Origin: an uncultured Bacilli bacterium
GTDB taxonomy: Bacteria; Bacillota_I; Bacilli_A; RF39; UBA660
Assembly (NCBI GenBank): GCA_934120715.1
Contig: CAKOUW010000003.1
Coordinates: 49,413-113,412, forward strand
Direction of reading: 5' to 3'
Length of the DNA stretch: 64,000 bases
A program made the position numbers and the translations under genes. Shown in pieces: positions 1 to 8,431 of this stretch (the first letter of the stretch is position 1; every line of letters begins with the position of its first letter). The notes under the pieces are model-generated. The model worked only from the letters and a program-made list of their open reading frames with translations. It did no database searches and was not told the DNA's origin.

Positions 1-201
1 CTTAGTATAAAGTTTAGTATTATTAACAACCTCTATACTATTACCATAATGATTCTTAATACTCTCCAATAATTTATTGTCCTTATATTTTAAATAGATG
101 AAAACACCAGCAAGTGCAATTAATATAACCAAAACAACAACCAAAATAATTATAATAACTTTCTTTTTACCTGATTTATCCATTCTCTTTTTTACCTTCA
201 T
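1..201 (-). CDS. N-terminus of a single-pass membrane-anchored protein (partial)
   Basis: Open frame running off the left edge; only 67 residues are visible. It starts at ATG 201 behind an AGAGGA ribosome site about 7 bases upstream; Met7 is an alternative start. The first 14 residues are Lys/Arg-rich, followed by a long Ile/Val/Leu membrane segment (about residues 15-38), then a polar stretch with NHYGNSIEVV and NTKLY. This is the usual layout of an exported, N-terminally anchored cell-surface protein. The short visible ectodomain recalls regions ahead of L,D-transpeptidase or Ig-like domains, but that is a guess. Confidence 0.6.
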   Translation of the reverse strand, partial: MKVKKRMDKSGKKKVIIIILVVVLVILIALAGVFIYLKYKDNKLLESIKNHYGNSIEVVNNTKLYTK

Positions 202-418
202 AACACATTCCTCTACTATACTAAATTATTAACTATTAATAGTATACCATGAAAAGAATTTATAATAAATAATTAGTAATGATTTTTTAAAAATATAAAT
301 CATTGGTTACTGTTAAAGTATAAATAAAAAAAGCCAGCACACGCATTTACTCTATATGAGAAAAACGTAACATAGCTTTTATTTACTAATTCCTAAATAA
401 CAGTATAATCGCAACAAA

Positions 419-1003
419 CTATTTTATAATTTTATTTTCCCTCATCTTTTTTCTCCAACTTATATTAGCTAAAAATACATAAAGTTTTTTACTCATAGGT
501 CTTATAGTCGTATTTAAATTAACTTTTAGCCCCTTATTTATACTATTTTTAAATTTCTTTATCTTAAAATAAAATGGAATTGATATAATCTTATATAAAA
601 TTTTTCTATTCCGCTTGCCTACTATTTCACCTGCCCCTATATTAAAACTCCCCATATATTTAGCCCTATTACTAATGGCAAAATTCTTAATAATTAAGGC
701 AGCTATTTCATTTTGTTTTGCCTCAAAAAAACCACAATTAATAATACAATATATTTTCTTATCTTTAATATCTATTTTATTATCATTTATATAATCCATA
801 AATTCTATTACTTTATTTGGAGGTCCATCTACATATAATGGAAAACTAAAGATAATAGTACTAATTTTATTAATATCTCTTAATATATTATCAAAGTCAT
901 CCTTATATAAAAATCTAATTTTACTATTATCATTTATCATACTTAAAAAATAAAATGAATTACTCTTATCCAATTTTGGACTCCCATTTATAAATAATTT
1001 CAT
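419..1003 (-). CDS. Flavodoxin-fold / NADPH-dependent FMN reductase-like protein
   Basis: 194 residues. The start MKLFINGSPK is the typical first strand and phosphate-binding loop of the flavodoxin/FMN-reductase fold (GSP), and IIFSFPLYVDGPPNKVIEFMD matches the FMN-contacting loop after strand 3. The Lys/Arg-rich C-terminus is unlike the core fold. The ATG overlaps the TGA of the upstream flavodoxin-like gene (ATATGA), with GGAGAT as ribosome site, so the two are translationally coupled. Likely a flavin-dependent oxidoreductase; the substrate is unknown. Confidence 0.7.
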   Translation of the reverse strand: MKLFINGSPKLDKSNSFYFLSMINDNSKIRFLYKDDFDNILRDINKISTIIFSFPLYVDGPPNKVIEFMDYINDNKIDIKDKKIYCIINCGFFEAKQNEIAALIIKNFAISNRAKYMGSFNIGAGEIVGKRNRKILYKIISIPFYFKIKKFKNSINKGLKVNLNTTIRPMSKKLYVFLANISWRKKMRENKIIK

Positions 1004-1476
1004 ATATTAATATCTCCATAATATTTATAAAAATATATTTTAGGTTCAACTGTATTTAAATTATCACTATTAGCATTAACAAACCTAATAGCTACATATT
1101 CATCAAATTCTGTTATATCATTCCCATAGAAGTATACTTTAAACTTCAATTTTTTCTTTATTCTTACTTTATGATGTATTCTATTATTTCTTATTGTAAA
1201 AAAAGGTAAAACATAGGAAATACTTCTTTCTAAAATTCTTTTTACTTCACTACTATAAGAGCCATTTATACACTTACTTATAATAATTAACTCATCACTC
1301 TCTAATATACGTTTACCATTATTTCTAATTTTATCATTAAAAATACAATTAAGAGGATGCTTTACCCAACAAGAAAAGCACCCTATACAATTATTTTCCA
1401 CTTCATTCACTAAAATATCATCACTATTTAATTTTAAGTGTGATGTATCCTTTAAATCATGTATTATTGTTCTCAT
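1000..1476 (-). CDS. Small flavodoxin-family protein with Cys motif
   Basis: 158 residues, first gene of a two-gene unit. It carries CIGCFSCWVKHPLNC, the Cys-rich loop found in a subgroup of flavodoxin-family NAD(P)H oxidoreductases (family knowledge), then DELIIISKCINGSYSSEVKRILERS, matching the next strand and helix. The canonical N-terminal GSPR loop is not obvious. No convincing Shine-Dalgarno precedes the ATG at 1476, so the start is uncertain. It may act together with the coupled downstream gene. Confidence 0.65.
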   Translation of the reverse strand: MRTIIHDLKDTSHLKLNSDDILVNEVENNCIGCFSCWVKHPLNCIFNDKIRNNGKRILESDELIIISKCINGSYSSEVKRILERSISYVLPFFTIRNNRIHHKVRIKKKLKFKVYFYGNDITEFDEYVAIRFVNANSDNLNTVEPKIYFYKYYGDINI

Positions 1477-1647
1477 AATAAAAGATATGTAATAAAAGAT
1501 GGAATCATTACATAAATATATTATCTATACCACCTAGCATTAAAATAAATCTTATTGAAATATAGATAGCATAAAAGAAAAGAAGAAGAAAATTATTAAC
1601 TTTTCCCCTTATTTTTATAATTTATTGGAACAAATTTTAAAAATGTA

Positions 1648-1656
1648 TGTTATAAT
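1648..1656 (+). promoter_or_regulatory. Extended -10 promoter for tRNA-Leu
   Basis: TGTTATAAT, a perfect -10 with TG extension, lies 12 bases before the mature tRNA 5' end. A poor -35 (TTGGAA at 1625) has 20-base spacing, so recognition probably relies on the extended -10. Confidence 0.75.
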
Positions 1657-1668
1657 GAACGTGTACCT

Positions 1669-1755
1669 GCTTGCGTGGCGGAATTGGTAGACGCACAGCA
1701 CTCAAAATGCTGCGGTTTTGCGACCATGAGGGTTCGATTCCCTCCGCAAGCACCA
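1669..1755 (+). tRNA. tRNA-Leu (anticodon CAA)
   Basis: 87 nt with encoded CCA. The acceptor stem GCTTGCG pairs with CGCAAGC, and the anticodon stem CAGCA/TGCTG encloses loop CTCAAAA, giving anticodon CAA (reads UUG). A long variable arm typical of class II tRNAs and the T-loop GGTTCGATTCC are present. It is a lone tRNA with its own promoter. Confidence 0.97.
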
Positions 1756-1790
1756 GACTGATTGATAACTCGAACCTTTCGAGACAATAT

Positions 1791-1826
1791 AAAAACTACT
1801 TTCACCTCAACTTGAAAATAGTTTTC
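1791..1826 (+). terminator. Terminator of tRNA-Leu
   Basis: AAAACTACTTTC and GAAAATAGTTTT form a 12-base stem with one mismatch, and the T run is part of the 3' arm. A small CTCGAA/TTCGAG hairpin at 1769-1783 sits between it and the tRNA. Confidence 0.5.
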
Positions 1827-1899
1827 TACCATAATTTAACTTATATTTGCTTTCCATACTGTCTACTCTATGGGATGCATTTCAAAAGACATGCAAAAT

Positions 1900-1940
1900 A
1901 AAAAGACAATCTAAGTAATAATGATCTAGATTGTCTTTTT
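1900..1940. terminator. Bidirectional terminator
   Basis: A perfect 14-base stem (AAAAAGACAATCTA / TAGATTGTCTTTTT) encloses a 13-base loop. A-rich and T-rich flanks on both sides let it serve the minus-strand gene ending at 1976 as well as plus-strand transcription past the tRNA. Confidence 0.85.
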
Positions 1941-1975
1941 ATTTTTAAATTTATATAATAAATTGTAATTTGTAA

Positions 1976-2329
1976 TTATTTCAATACTTCATTTAATTCT
2001 TTTAATGATAGTTCTCTAATCAAAATATTATTATCCTTTTCATCAATAACAAACTTCATTAGTTTATTTATTGCCTTATAATAATCTATATCTCCTAAAA
2101 CTCCATTATTAGTTGTACTTACAAGCATTAATTTCCATTCATCAACTTCTGTATCATCAATTTTATATAATGCTTTGGGATTCTTTGGAAGTGAAGTTAA
2201 GGTATTTTCTGTTAGTGCAAATGCACCAAACGGCTTACCATCTTTACCTTTATAAAAATTTGGGTTCCCCATATAAGCATTTTTCCAATCGTCTTTTTCT
2301 TTTTTCTTAAACTTATTAAATAATCCCAT
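1976..2329 (-). CDS. Small protein of unknown function
   Basis: 117 residues from MGLFNKFKKK. The in-frame ATG three codons upstream (2338) overlaps the GGAGG ribosome site, so the later ATG, 9 bases from GGAGG, is the real start. The protein is soluble and charged, with a Lys-rich N-terminus and no membrane segment or motif I recognise. It is the second gene of a two-gene unit. Small paired proteins like these are often immunity or anti-toxin factors, but nothing here proves it. Confidence 0.6.
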   Translation of the reverse strand: MGLFNKFKKKEKDDWKNAYMGNPNFYKGKDGKPFGAFALTENTLTSLPKNPKALYKIDDTEVDEWKLMLVSTTNNGVLGDIDYYKAINKLMKFVIDEKDNNILIRELSLKELNEVLK

Positions 2330-2358
2330 AATAAACATCCTCCATTGGTTGCAATTTA

Positions 2359-2664
2359 TTATTGCATTTTTTTAGACATTTCTTTCCAGTAATTCTTCAA
2401 CATTTCTAATATTTGTTTTGCATCCTCAATTTCGCTTTTCTGGTTATATTCTTTCATTTCACTAAATGTTCCTGATTCACTAACAATTCCTAAAAGCCAT
2501 TTGCCTAATATATTCTTTTTATATTTAAAAATTATACATCTTATGCCATCTTCATCTTCAAAAGAATTTGCATATTCAATCTTTACTGGCTTTTTTCCAA
2601 GTTCTTGTGGATCAGAAAGCCAATTTTCCAATTCTACCATAGCATTTTTAATTTCTTCATTCAT
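2359..2664 (-). CDS. Small acidic protein of unknown function
   Basis: 101 residues from MNEEIKNAMVELENWLSD. ATG 2664 is chosen because GGAG lies 8 bases upstream, whereas the upstream GTG (2673) overlaps that site. The pattern is an N-terminal helix, a strand-rich centre (KIEYANSFEDEDGIRCIIFKY) and a C-terminal helix, as in small immunity-type proteins. A consensus-like promoter at 2733-2761 drives it with the downstream gene. No function is assigned. Confidence 0.6.
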   Translation of the reverse strand: MNEEIKNAMVELENWLSDPQELGKKPVKIEYANSFEDEDGIRCIIFKYKKNILGKWLLGIVSESGTFSEMKEYNQKSEIEDAKQILEMLKNYWKEMSKKMQ

Positions 2665-2693
2665 AATTATCACTCCATTTAAACAAATTACTA

Positions 2694-2720
2694 TTTAGTG
2701 ATTAGATTTAATTCACTAAA
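2694..2720. promoter_or_regulatory. Dyad in the 5' leader of the 2664 unit
   Basis: Perfect 8-base arms TTTAGTGA and TCACTAAA are separated by 11 bases, just downstream of the -10 at 2733. The position suits a repressor operator or a leader hairpin; there is no T run. Confidence 0.4.
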
Positions 2721-2732
2721 AATACCATTCTA

Positions 2733-2761
2733 ATTATACTAATTTCTTTTATTGTTTTCAA
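2733..2761 (-). promoter_or_regulatory. Sigma-A-type promoter
   Basis: TTGAAA (2756-2761) and TATAAT (2733-2738) with a 17-base spacer, reading toward the small gene starting at 2664. Confidence 0.8.
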
Positions 2762-2977
2762 CATTAATAGATATTTATATATATAGTTTAATCAATCTTG
2801 AGAGTATAATTTTTCGTGTATAAGAAAGATTAAGGCACCAGATTAATAAAAAGAAATAGTTGGTTTTTTGTTATTTAAGAGAGAACAATTGATAAACAAT
2901 AATCAATAAAATTAAAAATATTGCCTTTTTAATTCATATCTTATATACTTAAACTATAAAATAGGAGGATATAATTT

Positions 2978-4558
2978 ATGAATAATAAGAAAGAAATAGT
3001 AAGTACTCACAAGAAAAATTCTAAAAAAAGAAATATTATTATTGCAGTAATACTAATCATACTCACTGCTTCTCTAATAATCGTATTTCTAACTTGTAAC
3101 AAAAAAGATAATAAGAAAAAGGAAGATAACGCTAATATCAAAAATGATTCAAAAGAAGTTTACCAACCATACAAAATGTCAAGCAACGGAATAGAAAACT
3201 TTGATCTTGCCTTTTTAAAACTAGAAAATGAAAAAAAGAACACATTATACAGTCCGTTATCAATCAAATATTCACTAGCCATGCTAAGTGAAGGAACTAA
3301 TGGAGATTCCAAAAAACAAATTGATGAATTAATTGGTGATTATAAGTATAAAAAATATATTAACACTGAAAATATGTCATTCGCAAACGCCATGTTTATT
3401 AGAGAAAGTTTTAAAGATAATATTAAAAAATCATATGCAGATAATTTAAGCAATAAATATGATGCTTCAATCATATATGACTCATTCGCAACAGCCAACA
3501 ATCTAAATAAATGGGTAAATGATAAAACACTAGGTTTAATCGATAATTTATTTGATGATGCAACGGTATCAGAAAATGACTTCTTCCTAGTAAATGCCCT
3601 AGCAATTAATATGGAATGGAACAAATTAATTCAGACAACAACTGCCCAAAATGACAGATATTTTGTAAGTTATAGTCACGAAAATTACTCAACATATATA
3701 CCAGTTTTAGGAGAAAGTGAATACCATACAATGTCATTTAATAATAACATCAATGCTAAATCAGTTGAAATTGGAGCATCAATTAATAACTATGATATTG
3801 TAAAAGAGCTAGGAGAAGAAAATATTCGTAATACCATCAGTAAAGAATATGAAGAATGGTTAGCAGAAGAAGCCTGCGGTCCAAAAGAAAGTCAAGAAGA
3901 TGTAGATACTTATGTTGATAACTTCATTAAAGACTTAAATCAAAACTATAAAAAGAAAAAAAGTTCAACAGATTTTCTAATGTATAATGATGACAATATA
4001 AAAGTATTTGCTAAAGATTTAAAAACATATAATCAAACGACATTACAATATGTAGGAATAATGCCAAAGAATGAAGAATTAGATAGCTATGTTAAAAATA
4101 TTAAAAATACTGATCTAAATGATATTATTAAAAGCCTAAAAACAATTGATAATAATAATTTTACTGAAGGAAAAATAACAAAAATAACAGGATACCTTCC
4201 GCTATTTAAATATGATTATCAATTAAAATTAAAAGCAGATTTAGAAAAAATAGGAATTACTAATGTCTTTGATAAGAAAAAAGCCGATCTATCAAATATA
4301 ACAAGTCAAAAAGGTACATATATAAATACAGCAGAGCATAAAGCAAATATTGAATTTTCTAACGAAGGAATAAAGGCTGCTGCTGCTACTCAGGTAGGTG
4401 GTAGTGGAGCTGCAACTTGTGCTTTTGAGCACTTATATGAAGTCCCAATTGAAGAAATTGATCTTACTTTTGATAAACCATACATGTACATAATAAGAGA
4501 TAAAAACACTTCTGAAATTTGGTTTATTGGAACTGTTTATGAGCCAATAAGACAATAA
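2978..4558 (+). CDS. Membrane-anchored serpin (serine protease inhibitor)
   Basis: 526 residues. A basic N-terminus and membrane segment (about 19-39) place the rest outside the cell. The serpin fold runs from about residue 60 to the end: NTLYSPLSIKYSLAMLSEGT is the helix B region, and residues 458-506 hold the hinge (EGIKAAAATQVGG), the reactive-centre loop and the serpin signature ending DKPYMYII. The small Ala/Thr/Gly hinge is typical of inhibitory serpins that trap a protease by loop insertion. The P1 residue cannot be fixed by eye. The protein exceeds the usual ~400 residues because of the anchor and a charged linker. AGGAGG precedes the ATG. It is a lone plus-strand gene. In gut bacteria, serpins are thought to block host or rival proteases (inference). 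Confidence 0.92.
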   Translation: MNNKKEIVSTHKKNSKKRNIIIAVILIILTASLIIVFLTCNKKDNKKKEDNANIKNDSKEVYQPYKMSSNGIENFDLAFLKLENEKKNTLYSPLSIKYSLAMLSEGTNGDSKKQIDELIGDYKYKKYINTENMSFANAMFIRESFKDNIKKSYADNLSNKYDASIIYDSFATANNLNKWVNDKTLGLIDNLFDDATVSENDFFLVNALAINMEWNKLIQTTTAQNDRYFVSYSHENYSTYIPVLGESEYHTMSFNNNINAKSVEIGASINNYDIVKELGEENIRNTISKEYEEWLAEEACGPKESQEDVDTYVDNFIKDLNQNYKKKKSSTDFLMYNDDNIKVFAKDLKTYNQTTLQYVGIMPKNEELDSYVKNIKNTDLNDIIKSLKTIDNNNFTEGKITKITGYLPLFKYDYQLKLKADLEKIGITNVFDKKKADLSNITSQKGTYINTAEHKANIEFSNEGIKAAAATQVGGSGAATCAFEHLYEVPIEEIDLTFDKPYMYIIRDKNTSEIWFIGTVYEPIRQ

Positions 4559-4560
4559 AG

Positions 4561-4592
4561 AAAAAAAACTACACCGAGTCTGTAGTTTTTTT
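4561..4592. terminator. Bidirectional terminator
   Basis: Stem ACTACA/TGTAGT extended by A/T pairs, 7-base loop CCGAGTC and a T run. It lies between the convergent serpin and the minus-strand gene ending at 4591. Confidence 0.85.
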
Positions 4593-5403
4593 ATGCACTC
4601 ACTAATGAAATATTATCAAAGATTTCCAAAAATTCTTTAACACTAAATCCATAATAATTAACTATAGTAATATAATCTTCCTCTTCAAATCTAACAGCCG
4701 TTATAGCATAAATTCTTTTATTATCTTTCGTCAAAATAGCCTTGGTAAATCCATATTTACTATCAATATTACTTTTTAAAAACTTATATCCCTGCTCTTT
4801 TAGTATATTAATTGATTGTTCAACATGAAACTTAACAAGTACATCAGTATCATGTCTATCAGTATAATTAAATATTCCAAGTGAGTCTTTAGCATACTTT
4901 TTATAACAATACAAGTTATTACCAGCTACATTCTCAGTAGTACAAATCCAGGTTTTATTAATATTTAAAGAAATTATATCATCATTAGACTTATATAAAG
5001 AGGTTTCCCCTTCCTTTAAAATTTTAAAATCAAAGACAAAATAAATACCTAAAACAACAATTCCAACATAAAGTAGTGAATTAACTACTCCATAAATTAC
5101 TCTTATACCCACAATATACTTTGTATAATATATTGGTATATAAAATATATTTAATAGTATTAATAACAAAATATTTCCAAACTTCTTAAGACCACTCAAA
5201 TAGTCATTATGAAACACATGAATAATACAAACAATCCAGCCATATAAAAAACAACAAATACCAATTCCCAATAAAATATATAATATTGTTAATAATAAAT
5301 CAAAGTCAGATAATAAAAATAAAGACATCAAAATAATTATTCCAACTATGAAAAGGAAACCACAGCCACCTAAGATAATAATACTAATAATTTTATTTTT
5401 CAT
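4591..5403 (-). CDS. Integral membrane protein of unknown function
   Basis: 270 residues. At least four hydrophobic helices occupy the first ~130 residues, including one spanning LLLILLNIFYIPIYY. A soluble C-terminal domain of ~140 residues contains Cys pairs (WICTTENVAGNNLYCYKK) and strand-rich sequence. It starts behind AGAGGAAG. The gene lies directly downstream of scpB and is probably cotranscribed. I do not recognise the family. Confidence 0.65.
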   Translation of the reverse strand: MKNKIISIIILGGCGFLFIVGIIILMSLFLLSDFDLLLTILYILLGIGICCFLYGWIVCIIHVFHNDYLSGLKKFGNILLLILLNIFYIPIYYTKYIVGIRVIYGVVNSLLYVGIVVLGIYFVFDFKILKEGETSLYKSNDDIISLNINKTWICTTENVAGNNLYCYKKYAKDSLGIFNYTDRHDTDVLVKFHVEQSINILKEQGYKFLKSNIDSKYGFTKAILTKDNKRIYAITAVRFEEEDYITIVNYYGFSVKEFLEIFDNISLVSA

Positions 5404-5406
5404 ATA

Positions 5407-5982
5407 CTACACTTCCTCTTTATATTTAGAAGTATATAAATCACTACTCAAATCATCACTTGCTTCACTATCTTTAATAAACTCTTCCATATTTGGTAAA
5501 TCATCTATTGTAGAAAGACCAAAATAATCTAAAAATTCACTAGTAGTCTCATAAAGAATAGGTCTACCTGGTAAATCACTTCTACCAACCTCTTTTATAA
5601 AACCTTTCGCAACCAATTTCCTAATAATTTGGACACTTCCTACTCCTCTAAGCGCATCTACTTGTACTCTAGTGACAGGTTCATTATAAGCAATAATAGC
5701 TAAAGTTTCTAAAGCTGATTGACTCAAAAAATTAGTTTCAGGATTTTCAAGTAATTTTTGATAATACTTTTTATGCTCAAACTTAGTCGTAAGCTTAAAT
5801 CTATTACCTAAAAAATCAATTCTAAGCCCCCTAGAATCATCTTCATAGTCCTTTTTTAGATCCATTAACAATTCCTTAGCCTCTTCTTCACTAATTTCTA
5901 AAACTTCCCCTATTTGTGAAAAAGTTAGTCCTTCTTCACCTACTACAAATAAAAGTCCCTCCAAAATTGCTTTTTTATTCAT
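5407..5982 (-). CDS. scpB: Segregation and condensation protein B
   Basis: 191 residues from MNKKAILEGLLFVVGEEGL; ATG 5982 follows GAGGTGG and overlaps the scpA stop by a few bases. Two winged-helix domains make up ScpB; conserved QSALETLAIIAYNEPVTRVQ and GRPILYETTSEFLDYFGL are both visible. It forms the kleisin subcomplex with ScpA on the SMC ATPase, compacting and segregating the chromosome. The acidic tail is variable. Confidence 0.96.
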   Translation of the reverse strand: MNKKAILEGLLFVVGEEGLTFSQIGEVLEISEEEAKELLMDLKKDYEDDSRGLRIDFLGNRFKLTTKFEHKKYYQKLLENPETNFLSQSALETLAIIAYNEPVTRVQVDALRGVGSVQIIRKLVAKGFIKEVGRSDLPGRPILYETTSEFLDYFGLSTIDDLPNMEEFIKDSEASDDLSSDLYTSKYKEEV

Positions 5983-6685
5983 TAGCCACCTCACAAATTA
6001 TATTATCAAAAGTATTATCTTGAATTATTACTAATTCACCTAATTTAGCCATCTCCAAAATAGCCAAGAAAGTTGCAATAATATATTCTTTTGTTACTAC
6101 AGGAAAAAGTTCAAAAAAAGAAACTTTTCCCTTTTGTCTTAACAAATTTTTAATCTCAAAACAACGTGAAGAAACACTAATCTCATTTACAGTAACCTTA
6201 GTATCCAAAGGCTTATTAGCTTTTTTTCTCTTTAAATATCTTTTAAATGCCTCAACTAAATCATCCAAGCTTATATCAGTATTAACAATACTTTCCTCAA
6301 CATAGTTTTTAACATTTTCTGGTGACTTTGTATATATTTCTCTTCTTACACATTCCTTTTCATGTAATACCTTTGTTATTTCTTTATAAGTTTGATATTC
6401 AATTAATCTATTAACTAATTCCTCTCTCGGATCCTCTTCCTCTTCTTCACTATCATTTTTAGTAACAGGAAGTAGCATCTTAGACTTAATTTCAACTAAT
6501 TCAGATGCTAAAACTAAATACTCACTCGCAACTTCTAAATTCATTTTTTCTTGAAGATCAAGATAAGCCATATACTGTTCCGTAATCTTTTCTATCTCGA
6601 TATTCATAATATCCATCTTGCTTTCCTTAATAAGATGAAGAAGTAAGTCAAGTGGACCTTCAAACTCATTAATTTTAAAATTCAT
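5975..6685 (-). CDS. scpA: Segregation and condensation protein A (kleisin)
   Basis: 236 residues from MNFKINEFEGPLDLLLHLI, the conserved kleisin N-terminus; ATG 6685 follows GGTGAT. Upstream in-frame codons to 6724 lack a ribosome site and lie over the promoter. The N-terminal helix binds the SMC neck, the middle is a Glu-rich linker, and the C-terminal winged helix (SFFELFPVVTKEYIIATFLAILEMAKLGE) binds the SMC cap. It is co-expressed with scpB. Confidence 0.96.
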   Translation of the reverse strand: MNFKINEFEGPLDLLLHLIKESKMDIMNIEIEKITEQYMAYLDLQEKMNLEVASEYLVLASELVEIKSKMLLPVTKNDSEEEEEDPREELVNRLIEYQTYKEITKVLHEKECVRREIYTKSPENVKNYVEESIVNTDISLDDLVEAFKRYLKRKKANKPLDTKVTVNEISVSSRCFEIKNLLRQKGKVSFFELFPVVTKEYIIATFLAILEMAKLGELVIIQDNTFDNIICEVANE

Positions 6686-6712
6686 AACTATCACCATCAA
6701 AACTCTAGTCCA

Positions 6713-6721
6713 ATTATAACA
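6713..6721 (-). promoter_or_regulatory. Extended -10 promoter for scpA-scpB
   Basis: TGTTATAAT on the minus strand, 28 bases before the scpA ATG. It is divergent from the neighbouring RNHCP promoter. Confidence 0.7.
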
Positions 6722-6737
6722 CAAAATAATAAAGTTA

Positions 6738-6746
6738 TGTTATAAT
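6738..6746 (+). promoter_or_regulatory. Extended -10 promoter for the RNHCP gene
   Basis: TGTTATAAT, 32 bases before the TTG start at 6778. The two divergent -10 elements are about 25 bases apart. Confidence 0.7.
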
Positions 6747-6777
6747 TTTATAGTATTACTTAAAACGAGGTGGTTTT

Positions 6778-7083
6778 TTGAAAAAGTTTAATATGATAGA
6801 CGAAAATTTTATATGTGAAAACTGTCATCATGATGTTAAACAATTAAAATATAGTGCTAGAGATCATTGCCCTAATTGCCTTTATTCAAAACATGTTGAT
6901 ATAAATCCAGGAGATAGAGAAAATAAATGTCATGGTCTTCTAGAACCAGTAGGAATAGAAAAATATAAAGATACTTACAAAATAGTTTATAAATGTCAAA
7001 AATGCGGTCAATATCATAAAAATATTGCCGCTAAAGACGATAATATAGATGAAATAATTTCTATATCTAGTAAAGGGTACTAA
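6778..7083 (+). CDS. RNHCP-domain zinc-ribbon protein
   Basis: 101 residues. The TTG start is set by GAGGTGG four bases upstream; the first ATG (codon 6) is too far. Three Cys pairs, CENCHHDV, CPNC and CQKCG, and the motif RDHCPNCLYSKHVD are diagnostic of the RNHCP family, a small putative zinc-binding protein of unknown biochemical role. The terminator overlaps its stop codon. Confidence 0.85.
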   Translation: MKKFNMIDENFICENCHHDVKQLKYSARDHCPNCLYSKHVDINPGDRENKCHGLLEPVGIEKYKDTYKIVYKCQKCGQYHKNIAAKDDNIDEIISISSKGY

Positions 7084-7093
7084 ACCCTTTTTT
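7072..7093 (+). terminator. Terminator of the RNHCP gene
   Basis: AAAGGGT/ACCCTTT stem, loop ACTAA, then T run. It includes the TAA stop in the loop and touches the end of the convergent spoVAE. Confidence 0.85.
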
Positions 7094-7442
7094 AGTTTTT
7101 AGGTTTAAAAATAAGAGCAAATACAAATGAAAATATAATGGCACATGTAATACCTGTTGCAGTTAAATCAAACATTCCCATTAAAATTCCAACAATTCCA
7201 TAAGCATTAGCTTTTGCTAAAGCACCATGTATTAATGAATGACCAAAACTAGTAATTGGAACCAAAGCTCCTCCACCAACCATTTTAATTATTTGATCAT
7301 ATAAACTAAAACTATCTAAAAATGCTCCAACTACAACTAAAATACTAGTAATATGTCCAGGTGTTAACTTACTATTATCTAAAATAAGTTGTGAAATTAA
7401 ACATATAAAACCACAAAATATAAACGAATTAAATAATAACAT
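7092..7442 (-). CDS. spoVAE: Stage V sporulation protein AE
   Basis: 116 residues, about three to four membrane helices, with the SpoVA signature GGGALVPITSFGHSLIHGA shared with SpoVAC. It is part of the SpoVA channel that loads dipicolinic acid into the forespore and releases it at germination. The ATG overlaps the spoVAD TAA by one base (TAATG) with GGAGGTG as ribosome site. The order C-D-E matches known spoVA operons; spoVAA, AB and AF are not seen here. Confidence 0.95.
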   Translation of the reverse strand: MLLFNSFIFCGFICLISQLILDNSKLTPGHITSILVVVGAFLDSFSLYDQIIKMVGGGALVPITSFGHSLIHGALAKANAYGIVGILMGMFDLTATGITCAIIFSFVFALIFKPKN

Positions 7443-8431
7443 TATAGCACCTCCAAACTTATTGCATGAGCAATAGAATTAATATTTTGTTTTTGATATA
7501 AAAGTGTTGGCGAAAATAGTGCTCCTGTTGCAATCAATAAAACTCTTTTTAATTTTTTTGTTCTCATTTGATTAAAAATATAACCAAAATTAACTAAAGC
7601 ACTACAAACAGGACCAGAACCACCAGCTAAAACTTCTTCCTGGTTTTCATAATCATAAAGCATAGCTCCACAGTCATCATAATTATTAAGCTCCATATCA
7701 TAATTTACTGCCATATAATCTTTCAGTATATCTTTACCATATCTGCCCAAATCACCAGTTAAAATTAAATCATAATAATCAGCTTTTCTACCCAAATCAT
7801 CTAGATGCCTCTTCAATGTGTCAATTGCTGCTGGAGCCATAACCCTTCCCATGTCATTAGGATCATTTTGTTCATAGTCAATAATTCTACCTAAAGTAGC
7901 ACTTTCTATCCTAATATTATTTTTTTCATTTGTTATCATAACAGAAGCCGAACCAGTCGCCGTAAATGTAGCACTTTTAGGTTTAGGTGCACCATATTCA
8001 GTTGGATTACGAAACTGCTTTTCACTACTCATATTATGAGATGAAATAGTTACAATAGCATTACTAACCCTTTTATCATCTACAAAATTACTTCCTATAA
8101 TCATCCCCAAAACACTACTACTACAAGCTCCATAAATACCTATAAATGACTTTCCATAACCATTAGCCCCATAGGTAGATGCCGAAATTTGATTTAATAA
8201 GTCGCCACCTATAACTAAATCAACATCATTCTTTGTAAAAGATACTTTCCTAAGTAAAATATCAAGACTATCTCTAACTAATTTTATCTCTGCTTTTTCC
8301 CAAGAATCTTCTCCAAAATATAAATCATCATAAGTTTTATCAAAATACTGTCTAAGTGGTCCTTTCTTTTCATAAGGTCCCGCTACAGTAGCAGCATCTT
8401 TTATATATGCATTATTATACTTAAAAGTCAT
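7442..8431 (-). CDS. spoVAD: Stage V sporulation protein AD
   Basis: 329 residues with a thiolase/KAS-III-like fold. Visible motifs include the acyl-synthase-like nucleophile region GIYGACSSSVLGMI, ATGSASVMITNE and GGSGPVCSALVNFGYI. In Bacillus SpoVAD binds dipicolinic acid and sits with the SpoVA membrane subunits in the spore inner membrane. The ATG overlaps the spoVAC TGA (ATGA), which also shows that TGA is a stop here. GGAGGTGG is the ribosome site. Confidence 0.96.
   Translation of the reverse strand: MTFKYNNAYIKDAATVAGPYEKKGPLRQYFDKTYDDLYFGEDSWEKAEIKLVRDSLDILLRKVSFTKNDVDLVIGGDLLNQISASTYGANGYGKSFIGIYGACSSSVLGMIIGSNFVDDKRVSNAIVTISSHNMSSEKQFRNPTEYGAPKPKSATFTATGSASVMITNEKNNIRIESATLGRIIDYEQNDPNDMGRVMAPAAIDTLKRHLDDLGRKADYYDLILTGDLGRYGKDILKDYMAVNYDMELNNYDDCGAMLYDYENQEEVLAGGSGPVCSALVNFGYIFNQMRTKKLKRVLLIATGALFSPTLLYQKQNINSIAHAISLEVL

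Larger units (their letters stand above)
2674..2977. other. Intergenic region between divergent genes
   Basis: Holds the minus-strand promoter at 2733-2761 and the dyad at 2694-2720. The rest (2762-2977), leading to the serpin, is AT-rich with several weak promoter-like hexamers and no ORF. I see no clear plus-strand promoter of consensus quality. Confidence 0.6.

Noticed and set aside
1671..1901. Plus-strand ORF of 76 codons over the tRNA, and a minus-strand ORF of 60 codons
   Set aside because: Both run through the tRNA-Leu sequence and have no ribosome site; they are chance frames.
8428..8431. Mycoplasma-type code (TGA = Trp)
   Set aside because: TGA ends spoVAC in an ATGA overlap with spoVAD and ends several other genes; Trp is TGG.
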